DNA from: Byssochlamys sp. IMV 00236
Lineage: Eukaryota > Ascomycota > Eurotiomycetes > Eurotiales > Thermoascaceae
Direction of reading: 5' to 3'
NCBI GenBank assembly: GCA_001931875.2
Contig: MSJH02000626.1
Coordinates: 1-64,000, forward strand
Length of the DNA: 64,000 nucleotides
Within the stretch, counting starts at the first letter, position 1, and each line of letters starts with the position of its first letter. Below are positions 33,469 through 45,556 of the stretch, piece by piece. The notes under the pieces were generated by a model. The model saw only the letters and a list, made by a program, of their open reading frames with translations, was not told the DNA's origin and did not search any database. A program made the translations under genes and the position numbers.

Positions 33469-34588
33469 CTATTCCTGTCCATTTGCCAAAAGAGTTCTTC
33501 CACCATCAACACACAGAGAAACTCCGTTTACATACGCCTATGTCGAAATTAGCATCACACCCATTGTGTCAAAAATATATCAAAAGGGAACTCCAATACA
33601 CTCACTCCAGCCAAACTACACAAATACAACACGGTCCCTGCAATATCCTCTGTCCTCCCAGCCCTCTTGGCTGGGACTTTATCAAACAGCGCGCTGAACA
33701 TATTCCCTTCTTCTCCCACAGGATTCATATTACTGGGAACAAACCCAGGATTGATCCCACACACTCTAACATACCATCTCTGGAACTTGCTCGCAAGTAG
33801 TCTCACCAGATGGTCCGTACCAGCCTTGCTTGTTGCGTAACTGGTCAAATCCACATTTGTGCAATTATGTAGACTCGCGCAGCTGCTAGTCACGACTATC
33901 ACGCCGCGGCCTTCATCTCTCCCTTTCGAACCGTCAGGAAGAGTCCGTTCTGCAGCTGCTGCGAGGAGGGGGAATAATGCGACGGATAGAAAGTAATGTG
34001 CGGTCGTGTTGATTCGGAACGTATCTTCCCAGTCTGAGTAGTTGGATGACCACATTGACGCTTGGAGGTCTTGAAGGGAAGCTGTTAGGACGTTGCATGG
34101 CTGTGGAGGATCACGGCGGATGCCGGCGTTTGAAATAAGGATATCAATGTATTTCTCCCGTTGGGAGATCTCAGATGCTAGGGTGGAGATTGATTCTTTG
34201 GACATTAAATTGCAGGGGATTCTTTTTGCATTCATTAGCCATCCTGACGCGAAGGGGACGCAACACGATGGACCATACCCTTCAGCACTCCCTCCTGCAT
34301 CCTTTCCCAGTGAATTGAGCTCTGCAACCTTCTCTGCAATTGGATCTGTAGGGAGAGCACAAATATAGACCTTTGCGCCGTTCGTCACGAAACCCTGTGA
34401 TCTCCACGAGATGGGAATCAATATAACACGCTTTGAGCATGAAACTACCGAGGGCGAAAACGAACAAATCAATGAGATAGAAAAGGATATACCTTTGCAA
34501 TCATGAAGCCAATCCCACTACTCCCACCGGTAATGACGGCCACGCGACCCTTGACTCCAAACAATGTTGAAACTTCGAGTGATGACAT
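33469..34588 (-). CDS. Short-chain dehydrogenase/reductase
   Basis: Three exons (34588-34493, 34394-33606, 33537-33469) encode 317 residues. The classical SDR elements are all present: the TGGSSGIG cofactor loop at 20-27, the SNAG motif at 120-123, S202/S203, and the catalytic Y218-ATS-K222. The last exon of 23 codons carries the conserved AYVNGVSLCVDGG end, and reading on without splicing would truncate the protein before it. Introns are 98 nt (GTATAT...CACAG) and 68 nt (GTGAGT...CATAG). The enzyme should be a cytosolic NAD(P)H-dependent oxidoreductase acting on a carbonyl or alcohol. The substrate is unknown. Its minus-strand P450 and Zn2Cys6 neighbours suggest a shared pathway in secondary or aromatic metabolism. 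Confidence 0.9.
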
Positions 34589-35102
34589 GGTTTATATGTA
34601 CCTGGGAGACACCCTTCTTTCGAATATATGAGGGAGGACTTCACTATCATGTCTTTTTAAGAGACATTATCGTTGTCTACCGAGATTATAAAACTGGCTT
34701 ACTATTCATTTTACTTGGTCGTTTGATCTAATCGTGTCTATGATTGTATTTCCCCGCAGTCCGCGAGCGGCAATTGTCAATCCGTCCATCGGATAGACCG
34801 ACAGGGCGATAAGTGCGGGAACCCCGCTTGTGAGTAGTTGAATCCGGATAAGCACAGAAGCAAGGTATGTAGTGGAGGCTTGTATGATATGGAATTGAAG
34901 ATATAGATTATCTTGTTATTAAACGGATGTAAGTTCAATTCAGATTAAGACTAGAATATGAGTCTCTGAGGATTTGCTTTGGATGCTCTAGCTCTCTGGA
35001 CTTCAGGTAGAAACTTAAGCAACAAGGTTAAATTCGAATGGGGGATAATGTTTGATATTTAAGTCTAGGAAAAAAAGGATTGTTCGTTTATCGACCACTG
35101 CA
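34589..35102. other. Intergenic between SDR and P450
   Basis: SDR promoter and P450 3' flank. No further feature recognised. Confidence 0.5.
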
Positions 35103-36946
35103 CTACTCCTTATAATGATCCGCTGTTCTCAACTTCGCCTCTCTCAAACATTCCTCCGTGACCGCAGTGTCTCTTGGAATCAACTTGACTTTAAAATCCT
35201 TCGGGATGGCCACCAGCGCTGTCTTGAACTGGTTATACTCGACATAATCCGTATTCGGTGGCTCCGTTTCACTTGCCACGATCTTGTAGGAGGAGAGAAT
35301 ACGTATGAGCGCAGTGTAGAGGAGGCGTTGGGCGATGAGCTGCCCGGAGCAGGCGCGTGAACCAGCGCCAAAACTGAGATGGTTAAGACCTACGGAAGGT
35401 TTCTCAGTGGGCGGATCGATGGATGAGAGCCATCTCTCAGGATCAAATTTGGCAGCGTCGGGACCGAAGTGATCTACGTCTTTGAGGTTGTTAGAAGCAA
35501 CTCGGTTCAAGAAGAGATAGCATAAGTGGGTAGAAGATACGAGATGATGAACGTACCATGATTACCAGCCTGCGCGTTGATCAAGATCATCGTCTTGGGT
35601 GGAATGATAGCGCCGTTCCAGTTTACCTCCGTGACTGTTTTCCTGGGGAGGCTCATAGCGCTGACGGTATAAAATCTTCCAGCTTCCTTGATGATGGCGT
35701 TGATATAGGGAATCTTCTCTTCCTGGTAGCTGCTTGTCCAAGCCTGCTTGACGTCTGGGTAGAATCGTTTGATGTCTTCGTATGCACGGTCCTGCCAGAC
35801 CTGACCCTCCGGAGTGGAAAGGGAGCCAAGGCAAGATGTAAGAGTACCCGGGATAGTTTCAAACCCGCCAGAGACCAGTGACAAACAAATCGAACTGACC
35901 TCGACTCCGGTTAGTTTCGTCTCTTCGTCTTTTAGGATCGCTCCTGAAATGCAGGGTTTATCTGTTCCCTGACGGATCATGGCGCGGACCTTGTCGAGAA
36001 GGAGATTGAGATAAGCATCTCTCCGGGATCTCAACTCCTTCGAACGTGAATTCTTCTTGTTGTTGGGCACATATCGCAGAATAGGGATGTAGTCTTGGTA
36101 GTTTTCAGACGCGGACCGGAGAAGTGAAATTGCAGACCCAACATACAAGATCTCGCGGAGCAGTTCGTCATAGACTTCATCCATACGGATGCCATAACAA
36201 AGAGTCAAGGTTGTGTTGAGAGCATAGCGCTGAATAAATGGCCTGATATTCAGCTCAAGCGCTCCATTCTTACTATCCCGATGCAGGTCTCGGACGATGC
36301 AGTAACTCTCCAGGTCGAACATGGGATGATAGCGTCCTAAGGCCGGTCGTCCCAGTGCGGCTCCAGCAGCCTTTCTCTTATTCTTGCAGCTGTCATCCCA
36401 AGGTGAAGAACCGATGGTGAAGCCTTGAGTAGAGCTGATAACGCCGTGGAACGTGTATAGCGTTGGCCGATCGATTAAGGCTGATTGGTGACCGATCAGC
36501 ATCTTGCGGCAGTCGTCGAACGAATTCACGACCACTGCACGGGTGTTTCCTAAGCGGATCTGGAAGACAGACCAGCCGTACCTGTAGACAGTGACAAGCA
36601 TGAGCAACATCCTTGGATCCGGAAAAGGAGAATAGAACAATTTACTCTCTCCATTTTTTCTCGCACCAAGTTGCATGGTCGTCACCAAGGCTTAAAAGGT
36701 GGCCAAAGATGGGCAATGCTCCTGGGACTTCCGGTATCCCTTTTATACACGGAATATCCGTGGATGTCGACCACTACATAAAGTACATACATACATCAGT
36801 ATATAATGTCATAGTCACAGCAGGCCTTACCAAGCACATACCCTGTATAGTAGATATAGGAATGCAACTCCTAGGATATACGTGACATATCCCCTTGGAA
36901 TATTCCTTAAGTACTGCTCATGATCAAGATCCGTAAAGGTTTCCAT
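35103..36946 (-). CDS. Cytochrome P450, CYP504-like (phenylacetate hydroxylase type)
   Basis: Four exons (36946-36842, 36773-36646, 36581-35557, 35479-35103) encode 544 residues. Exon 1 holds an ER membrane anchor (about residues 20-35). Exon 2 begins with a Trp-Ser-Thr linker and carries the proline hinge IPEVPGALPIFGH. The I-helix reads SGGFETIPGT, the ExxR motif is EAGR, and the heme loop FGAGSRACSG places the ligand at C463. The SxGFETIPGT and STPEGQVWQDRAYEDI segments resemble CYP504 phenylacetate or 3-hydroxyphenylacetate hydroxylases and their relatives in fungal biosynthetic clusters. Introns are 68, 64 and 77 nt. The third ends in AAG, which is required to give the family sequence GNHDVDHFG. 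An upstream in-frame TAG proves that the first exon must be spliced in. Confidence 0.88.
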
Positions 36947-37723
36947 ATTGCTGGCGAGACGATGCCGTGATTGCGACCCTTCTGTCAGTCAACCCCGCAA
37001 GAACAAAGGAAGAAGGAAATGCAATGCACTCGGGTCTTATAGCATACTCACAGAAGTGTCAAATTCAAAAACCTCGGAAATCCAATCTCCCATCACTTCG
37101 ATGACCGAACTGTGTGCGCTTGGTTGGTGATCCATTGTCGGGGTTTCGGGCGCTCCGATAAAAGCATCGTTGATAAAGAGTCTCCGCAATTGGCTATAAA
37201 CATCTATAGGACTATACGTACTGTACATAGCGCGGGGCCATAAGACTACCGAAAGAAAAAAACAAAAATCTTGATAAGCGGTTCTAGCGAGCTTAAGCGG
37301 ATATACTTCATGTTTCGTGTAGATCTTTCGTCCGGTCCGACTTTGACCGTTTACTGCGATACCTTAGTGATAGAGAGCCTGAACATGAATTTTCTGACAG
37401 CTTGCTCGAAATGCCAACATTATCCCTTATCCCTATCGTCCTATATGCCGTGAAGAACGAATAAGCAACTGGCAGGTTGTTGTATGTAGAAGTCATTGCT
37501 TTAGAATTGTGAAGCATGGATCACATATAGAAAGACCATATTTTTGAACACGGGCCTCTGTTAACATTATTTGTGTACATAGACAGAGGCCATTCAACGT
37601 CTCTTGGACTAATACCATTCTACCATTGTTCCGTCAATTTCTTAAATACGTACAATTTGCATTCCTATCCTTTTGTGTCATGATTTTACCCAATAGTACT
37701 GTACTTCAGCCGCACTTCATAAA
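36947..37723. other. Intergenic between P450 and regulator gene
   Basis: About 780 bp with no gene recognised. It contains the P450 promoter and the 3' flank of the Zn2Cys6 gene. Confidence 0.5.
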
Positions 37724-39915
37724 TCAGTCTCGTGGAACAAGGTGGTCCTTCAAGCGAGAGACAACTTCGCGTATCATACTCTGGCACTTCAAGGCGCTGG
37801 GGAACTTCTTTCCAAAAGTACCCAGTAATTCGACAGCCAGCTCCAAATCACCTATTGCCCCTGTTTGTTCTAGCGCAGATGATAGACTGTCTGGTTGCGC
37901 TGTAACCGAGTACATCAATGCAAGCGACGAGGTAAACACTCCAAACAGATTTAGCCAGTTGTAAGAAAGTCTCTGCTGGAGATGCATATTCGTTGCCTGC
38001 CTAATAGACATTGCAGACGATTCGGCGAGGATTTTGACCTTGGGAACATCCAAAATAGGGCACAATGGCGACGGCCGGTAGAGCATCGTAACATGAGTGT
38101 AGTAATTTAGATCGAACCATGAGGAACTCAGGTGAGGAACGCGCGAACCCTGTAACTCTGGTAAAGGAAACGGCATACTTCGTCGCCACTCCACCAGCTG
38201 TTTATGTATTTGACGGATAACTTCGTCGCGCTGCCCTTGGTCCATCCCGCGTGCCTTTGTCTGAGAATAGACCTTTTCCCCAATAACGCTCGCGATCTTT
38301 CGCAGTGCCAGTATATGTCGGGGAACTTGCATGCTCGATGGTTGAAGTGGGTCCTGGGGGATTATCCTGTCTGTCTGTATATTCTCATCATCAACGTCTG
38401 CGAAAATCTGCGGGTCTGTTAGTTTCGTCCTTGGCTCTTGGACATGAAGAAAAGCTCACTTCAACGTCAATATCTTCGTCACGCATGGCAAAAGGTCTCC
38501 CCAATGCCATGGATACCACACGATCCATCATATATAATGACCAGAAAATGCGTTTCCTGTATTCGCTCACATCCACGGGAATGTTCTCATAAGTTGATGA
38601 CGTGTGAAGCCCCATCCCTATCGCCATTCGAGTCGCGACGCCAACAAGGAACCATGTGTCTATCATATCAACATTAGCGCCTGAATGGAAGAGGACTCTG
38701 AGAAACATACTTGGGCCTAGCTGGTTGAAGAAGGAGTACGATACTTGGAGCATCAAAACTTCCAAAGCTGCCTTAACATCGGTTAATAACCTCGACCTTA
38801 TGATTGAGATATCATTAAGGTCGCACTTACCATATCTCCGCAAGAGAAGGCATCCTCGAAATAAGTCATAGCTTTATTGAAGAACATGACTGATTCAGAC
38901 TCATCCACCAAGCTAACAGAGCAGTAGGCCGTCGATCCGATGGCAAGAACCATCCAAACCCGGAAGAGCCAGAGAGGTGACTGCATCAGAGGGTCTTCCG
39001 GCTCGGTATAAATCTTCCACAGTGCGCCCATAAATTCATTTTTGCGAATTATCGGATATAGCGTATGAGAATGCGACCAGTAGAAATCCGTTAGATGTGC
39101 TGCGTGCCATTGTGGAGGGAGTTCCAGTTCCACGACGTCCAACTGCTCCTGCTGGTTCAGCTCCGGAAATGTCCTGAAAGCAGAAGACGATGATATCAAA
39201 GAGGAGGGCCCGTATTTTCGAAAGGACAAGGGATCGATGAATTGATCTAGAATTTGGTTCTCATTTGGGGACCCCTTCTGTTCAACATCGTCTTCAAAGA
39301 CAAATGAAGACTTATCGGGGCTCAGTCTTCGTAACACAGCTTGGGTAAGTTTCGCAAACGAAACTCCAGAAGAAGACCCAAGATAGCGTTCTGCTGTTGC
39401 CGATAGCGATAGCAGCTCCAGCTCCGACGCGAGTGAGTGTGCCCTTCCCCGCGTACCTACAGTAGGAGACAAATTGTTCGTTGCTGAAGCAGGAATGAAA
39501 GGCACCGCGATTTCTTCGGTCGTTGAACGATCCGGAGTGAACGTCTCCAAAGGAGGCGAGCTTCCACTGTTGGGATCTAAGTAGATAGAGTCCTCAGAAT
39601 TCCTCGACGTGGACAAAGCTAGAGAGAGTTGCCTTTCCAGATCCTTGACACGTCTCTGTAGACTCTGGACGTACCTATTTACTCCGCTTAGTGAGTTTAC
39701 TGATGGACACAGGCCAAAAAGTGATATGCATGTTCTTAAGCATCTACGTACGAGAGAGGAAAAGAGCCTATTTGGTTGCGTTCATCCAAGAAGCTGCACT
39801 TGGAGCCTGCTCGTTCGCACGCTTCACATTGCGGTAAAGATCTATCGCATTTCTTCTTTCGGCGGTGACAGCGACGACAAGAATTCTCTGCACGAGGTGT
39901 ATTCGACGATGCCAT
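37724..39915 (-). CDS. Zn(II)2Cys6 transcription factor with fungal_trans domain
   Basis: Five exons (39915-39752, 39674-38831, 38771-38711, 38659-38460, 38407-37724) encode 650 residues. The zinc cluster lies at the extreme N-terminus, with cysteines at 13, 16, 23, 30, 33 and 40. It is followed across the first junction by a coiled-coil-like YVQSLQRRVKDLERQLS linker used for dimerisation. The PF04082-type middle domain is visible as HAAHLTDFYWSHSHTLYPII, then NTWFLVGVATRMAIGMGLH and RRIFWSLYMMDRVVSMALGRPFAM-like helices. Exon 3 is only 61 nt. Its upstream intron ends in AAG, because the other available AG leads to a stop. The position between an SDR/P450 pair and a second P450 makes it a good candidate local regulator. 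Confidence 0.88.
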
Positions 39916-40086
39916 TGAGATACTCTGCGGGGTTCATGAATATGAAGGAGGGGTTGGAGGACAATACCATAAGTTTGGGCGGCTTTGGCCGTCCCTTATC
40001 AAGGTGACTACATCAACACTTAAAGCTCGTTGGTTATCTACATGTAACATCAGCAACTAAGTATTGATAAGACCCCCTAGGCCACC

Positions 40087-41535
40087 TCATGTTTTTCCCC
40101 AGATTAGTTCGATCTTCTCCCCTTTCACCCTTGAATTGAACCATTCATAAATCTCGATTTTATCCTGGACCGCCTTAGCTCCCCGCAGAGCGTCTGTTTC
40201 GGCGATTTTCTGCGTCGCCAGCATCAGCTCTGTCAAGGCTAGATTCTGCGCTATGCATGTTCGGTTTCCCTTCCCAAACGCGAAGAAGTTCCGTAACATC
40301 TTGTTACTGGGATTAAGCCATCGCTCTGGTCTGAATTCGCGAGGTTCCGGGAAGATATCTTCTTCTTGGTGGACTTGCCAAGCGCTTACCCCGACGTTTG
40401 TGCCACAAGGGAAATGGAATTTTTTGTATGTCCATCCCCCTTCTGGCACCAGACGCGGTAGTCTGGTTGGGTTTGCCCACGACAGACGCAAGGCTTCCCT
40501 GACGACCCCTCTGAGATATGGACCAGCAGTGGGATCTTCATCGTTGTGCTTTTTCTGTAGGACTTCCTGCTTGAGACGATCATAGATCTCCGGATTTCGA
40601 GATAGATACCATAATATAGTTGCCATATTCATGCCGGTGCTATCAGAGCCCGCAAATATCAAGTCTTTGCATTCAACTCTCGTCTGCTGTTCGCCAATGG
40701 ATCTCTCTAGAAGACGACTTGGGTAACTGCCACTTCCCGGAGTCGTGGACGCTACTAGCTTGTGAACAAAGTTATCGACGACTTGAAACGATTTGGCAGT
40801 ATGTTCGTTGGATGTCAGCATATCGAATATCCTCATTGCCAGACCCGCGATCGGCTCTGGGAAATAGAAGAAGGCGCCAACGCCCACATAAGCATCCACA
40901 AACTGAGAGGCAGACATCTCACTGGCTCCTTCTGCGATGCCTCCATAATTCTGTTGGAACAGATAAGATGAAACTGCATCAACTGCCATAGATCGCGTGA
41001 GGTTCAACACATTGACTGGCTGGCCAGTTGCCGCTTCTTTCTGAAGTCGAGAAACGAATTCGTCGATGACCCCACAGAGGACTTGGTTCGAATTCCTGAT
41101 AGACGTTGTAGAGAACAACGGCACCACTGCCTTGGCCCGATTTGCTCTCTCATCCATCGTCAAAGTCGAAAAGATCGTCGGGTGGCCATCTATATCGAAT
41201 TTCGTATATGGACGAGACTTCTGGAATCCGCCCCGGTCGAGATAGACGGTCTCAATAGCATCCCCTTCTGCGATGTCGACATCTTCTGGGCCTATCCTCA
41301 GCACAGGTCCATACTTCTTGTGGAGCTCATAGATGACCGTAGCTTCATCGCCGATGTACGCATGGTAAGCCAGCCAGAGCGATGTGCATGCGGCGACTCG
41401 AGGTCCAGGGACTCTTGAAAGAGGGTGGAAGAGTATGCGATAAGTACATACACAGGAGATATATCCTGCTAGAAAGCTGACAATAGAACTAATAGGATTG
41501 CCGGTCGCAGTCTCTAATAACGTCGACAGTGCCAT
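40087..41535 (-). CDS. Cytochrome P450 (single-exon)
   Basis: A single exon of 482 residues. The frame is open slightly upstream, but the first ATG is at 41535. The N-terminal hydrophobic anchor (about 10-35) runs into YRILFHPLSRVPGPRVAA, the usual hinge of fungal class II P450s. The I-helix reads FAGSDSTG, the ExxR motif is EALR, the PERF-like element is FRPERW, and the heme loop FAFGKGNRTCIA has the ligand C427. The enzyme is an ER-bound monooxygenase needing NADPH-P450 reductase. The substrate is unknown. It is not closely similar to the other P450 here, so the two are not a recent duplication. Only 171 bp separate it from the regulator gene upstream of its 3' end. Confidence 0.9.
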   Translation of the reverse strand: MALSTLLETATGNPISSIVSFLAGYISCVCTYRILFHPLSRVPGPRVAACTSLWLAYHAYIGDEATVIYELHKKYGPVLRIGPEDVDIAEGDAIETVYLDRGGFQKSRPYTKFDIDGHPTIFSTLTMDERANRAKAVVPLFSTTSIRNSNQVLCGVIDEFVSRLQKEAATGQPVNVLNLTRSMAVDAVSSYLFQQNYGGIAEGASEMSASQFVDAYVGVGAFFYFPEPIAGLAMRIFDMLTSNEHTAKSFQVVDNFVHKLVASTTPGSGSYPSRLLERSIGEQQTRVECKDLIFAGSDSTGMNMATILWYLSRNPEIYDRLKQEVLQKKHNDEDPTAGPYLRGVVREALRLSWANPTRLPRLVPEGGWTYKKFHFPCGTNVGVSAWQVHQEEDIFPEPREFRPERWLNPSNKMLRNFFAFGKGNRTCIAQNLALTELMLATQKIAETDALRGAKAVQDKIEIYEWFNSRVKGEKIELIWGKT

Positions 41536-42691
41536 TTGAGATAGCTTGATTGGGCGCCACTGCAAAGGAACCCCTTGACATTCTCAGGTTCAAGTGTACC
41601 AGTCAGACACTCCTCTCCGACAAGTTGTTCGGATCTGTGTATTGTCTACTTCAAATCATAAATAGCCATATGATTATATCTATGGAAGAAGCTGACATCG
41701 GTGCTACCTAGACCCCGCCCAAGTCGTTATCGCACCCGAAATCGCCACTCGGGCGGCTGGCCCGATAGATAGATTATGTGAATCTACTGGCATACTGACT
41801 ACGAAACAAGCATTAAAGGTGACTGTCTCTTGTATATTCCACTTGCAGAGACAACAATTGTATATTAGCTAAGCTGATCTATGAACGCAGTCTGTTTTAA
41901 AGAATCGCGTGAAGAATGTCCTGAGGGAATCCGGTGTCGCGTGGCATTCCTCACGCAAAACAATTGCGCGGTGCTAGCATACACTGACAAGAATCAAGAT
42001 TCTGCAGTTTATCTAACTATGCTGTTACGCAAAACTGGAACAAATAAGATACTATCGGCTCTGCCTCAGACATTTCAACCTGGCTGGCTTGCCAAGTTAT
42101 TCTTCAAGCTTCTTCAAGCCATGACCACGCTACGGAGCAGGAAGGATTGAATAATGGTGCTTATCTTTCCCCTATCGAATCGGCTGCTGTGGCGCCGGAA
42201 CAAATAAGCCACCATCTTACCGCTATTTGTCCAATAATCTAACACTGCTATAGTTTATGCCTCCTGGAATGTGTGCTTCCTTCGGCCAAAACAGGAAGCT
42301 CCCTAGGCTTTTCATCTCGCGGCTGGTCTGGGGCCTCTGGGCTAAAACAGAGCGCGCGATGGGTCCCCAGGTTTTCCGTCGGTCTTCCTACACGATCCAC
42401 GTCTCCGGTTGCTGCAAGTTCAACGTGCTTGCACATATCCGGTAAAGATAGGCCCATCCGGGTGGGATCCCATATCTTCCGGCCAGGAACAACGCCGAAG
42501 GATGTACCGGTACGTCACATCAGTGGAAATAATGAGAAAAAAATACTCCGTAAAGCCCATGGGTCCGTGCAACTACTTAAGTTGAGCAAACCTAGTGCAC
42601 GGGGGAGAGATATAAGGCCGGATCGCCGATCTTCCTGTGTATCGGTCAACTGCCAGAACACGTCGGCAGCGAGACGCCAGTCACGGTCAAG
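41536..42691. promoter_or_regulatory. Divergent promoter region P450 / carboxypeptidase
   Basis: About 1.15 kb between divergent genes. A TATAAG element at 42611-42616 lies about 80 bp before the carboxypeptidase ATG. No gene is recognised. Confidence 0.45.
42611..42616 (+). promoter_or_regulatory. TATA box of the S10 carboxypeptidase gene
   Basis: TATAAG sits 76-81 bp upstream of the ATG at 42692, a usual distance for a fungal TATA box. Confidence 0.45.
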
Positions 42692-44421
42692 ATGAAGTTA
42701 GCCGGCCTCTTTCTGGCAGCCCTGGGAGCCATTGGACCCGTAGCTGCTCATCGGAGTCCGCAACATGTCGGCAAGAAGCTTCCCCGGCTTGCGGAGCAGC
42801 ATGTTGCGCGATCTGTACCGTCTCCCCCTATCGCCGCCCGCGCGGAACAGGATTCGCTATATCTAAACGAGAAATCATACAGTAAGAATAGCTGCTATGA
42901 GACGGAAACTCATATGATATCTAACTCGGAATAGAATTCGCGGTCAACGGCGCGAATATTCCCGACGTGGATTGGGATATTGGTGAATCCTACGCAGGCC
43001 TTCTGCCCATTTCCGACGACCCCAAGGAGGAAAGACAGCTGTATTTCTGGTTCTTCCCATCCGACAATCCTCTGGCGGGGGACGAAATCACCATCTGGCT
43101 TAACGGCGGCCCGGGATGCAGTTCGCTCGAGGGATTGCTCCAAGAAAACGGGCCCTTCCTGTGGCAGTATGGAACCTTCAAGCCTGTTAAGAACCCGTAT
43201 ACCTGGGTTAATTTGACGAACATGGTTTGGGTCGAACAGTGAGCACAAAATGTACCTTGACTAAAAACAACGATAAACTGACGCTTCTCATCAGGCCCGT
43301 TGGAACCGGCTTTTCTCAAGGAACGCCGAATGCAACATCTGAGGAAGACGTCGCAGAGCAATTCCTGGGATTCTTCAAGAACTTCGTCGATACCTTCAAC
43401 CTTCATGGTCGAAAGGTCTACATCGCGGGAGAGAGCTACGCTGGGTACTATGTCCCGTACATCGCCAATGCGATGTTTGACAAGGAGAACACCGAATACT
43501 ACAATATCCAGAGTATCATGATCTTTGACCCTTCGTTGAGCTCGGATGCGATCCAGGAACAGAGTGGGTTTCTTTCTCCTCGTGATTCCGATTTAGACTT
43601 GTGCTAATGAAATAGTCCCTACTACCCCATTCGTCGACTACTGGGGCCATCTCCTGAGTCTGAACGAGAGCTTCGTCGAGAATCTGCACTCTCTGCATAA
43701 GTCCTGTGGTTACGAGGACTATATCAAAGAAAACCTCGTTTACCCACCGAAGGGGAAGTTCCCAGAGCCTCCTTCCACAGACGGAGAATGCGACTTGTGG
43801 GATTCTGTGTTCGCGGCTGCCAGTGACATTAATCCATGCTTCGATGTCTATCAGGTAGCCACTACTTGCCCAACCCTCTGGGACGTACTCGGTTTCCCCG
43901 GGAGCTTTGACTACCTTCCTGCTGGAGCCAAGATATACTTCGATAGACCAGAGGTGCAGAAAGCGATCAACGCCCCCAAGACGAATTGGGCTGAGTGTAC
44001 CGACACCGAAGTCTTTGTGGGTGGCACAGACAACTCCGAACCATCATCCTATTCGGTTCTCCCGTCCGTGATTGAGAAAGCCAACAGGACGATCATCGGT
44101 CACGGCTTGCTGGATTTCATTCTCCTTGCTCAGGGAACCCGCCTAGTAATCCAGAATATGACCTGGAACGGAGCCCAGGGCTTCAGCGCTGAGCCTTCAG
44201 ATGACTTCTACGTTCCCTACCACCCCCAAGCCTCGCTCTCTACTCTGGCTGGAGCAGGTACTGCGGGCACATTCAGGACCGAAAGAGGCCTTACTTATGC
44301 CGAAGTCAAACTGAGTGGACACATGATCCCGCAGTATTTCCCCACGGCTGCTTACCGTCTGGCTGAATACCTATTGGGACGCATTGACACGCTGTCGGAA
44401 AATGCCACCCAGCCTCTGTAA
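42692..44421 (+). CDS. Secreted serine carboxypeptidase (peptidase family S10)
   Basis: Four exons (42692-42881, 42935-43238, 43295-43563, 43616-44421) encode 522 residues. It starts with a clear signal peptide ([19 protein letters not shown]) and a probable propeptide. The S10 landmarks are the oxyanion segment [10 protein letters not shown], the nucleophile S212 in GESYAG, D421 in GHGLLDF followed by the QNMTWNG block, and H490 in SGHMIP. Several Asn-X-Thr/Ser sequons suggest glycosylation. The introns are 52-56 nt with GTAAGA, GTGAGC and GTGGGT donors. S10 enzymes remove C-terminal amino acids from peptides at acidic pH. Fungal members are secreted for protein nutrition. The gene is divergent from the P450 and may not belong to that group. 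Confidence 0.92.
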
Positions 44422-45556
44422 GGAGCTTTTTCTTCAGTTTCACAGCAATCTTATGGTATGCCGTTCCTTCATCATTACGGATTTCTCCGCTATCAGATAG
44501 AACACGACAGAATATCTGTAACTGCTAGCAATAGGAAGTAAAATGTACATATCATCCTGTATTTAGGTCTTGAGAGCGTCATCCCCTATGGTTCAATTGT
44601 GACCTTCGAGCTCAACTTAGCTATAGAGCCTATGGAATCTAGTACAGTATGCGATGGAGGGATGAGATGGTGAGGTGTTCATAACAAATCGTTCATAAGA
44701 GTAAGAGCATATAATACTCGAGTCATTGAGAACAATCCCTCATGATACCTGAAAGTCTTTGAATAACAGTTATAAGACCCCAGTGGTTTAAAAACCAGAT
44801 ATCTATTTTTGGCAACATCACGCGGCTCTACTACACGATGTAACGTAGAAAAGTCGACTCCAGGGTTCAAATGCGTTGTTATCCTACGGCTCGAACTACA
44901 CAGTGCGCATTGAAGAGAGAAAAAAAAAGGGCTGTTCAATGCTGGAAAGGCAGTACCTAGAAAAGCTGGCTTTCAAAGCACTATATATGTCTAGGTTACA
45001 GTATCCCTTAGAACTGATGTGTGTTTTCTTTGACAACACTCACTGCAATCCAGATCCTCACACCATAGCCAGTTTAGCAATTGTGGACGATGGCTTGCAA
45101 TAGACTCTAGGTCAGAAACCAAGGTTGAAGCGAGCAGTCCTTTCGTGCAGGTTCGACTAAAAGTAGACCTTGTGTGATGTTACCAAAAATTGGATACTGT
45201 GAGTTTTCACTGTAGTTTTAAGACGTTTTAAGAACCATTAGGAATTATTCCTGCCATTGCCACCCCTCCACCGGGTGATCGACAAGAGACAAAGAAAACC
45301 GCATGCACGAACACAAGGATTCAGATACTGACCAGATGTCCGACTAGCAGCATAATAATTCTTACACTGCTGCCTAGGAGTTCCCCTGAGAGAAATCCCT
45401 CATCTTCTCACTTCCAGTTCACCCTCTCCCCGCGACTTAAGACCCCATTTGGGGTTCTACCAGGTTGGCACTTCTCTTTCATCTTCATTCAACTTTGTCC
45501 TTACCATATTATTGCAGCCGAACCAACCCATCAATCAAAATCGTTGACCCGTCATA
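44422..45556. other. Intergenic, nothing recognised
   Basis: AT-rich first part, then a pyrimidine-rich stretch before 45557 that probably forms the leader of the DUF3632 gene. Confidence 0.5.

Noticed and set aside
35507..36688. Reading the CYP504-like gene from the ATG at 36688
   Set aside because: This would remove the membrane anchor and proline hinge, which are present upstream once two introns are removed.
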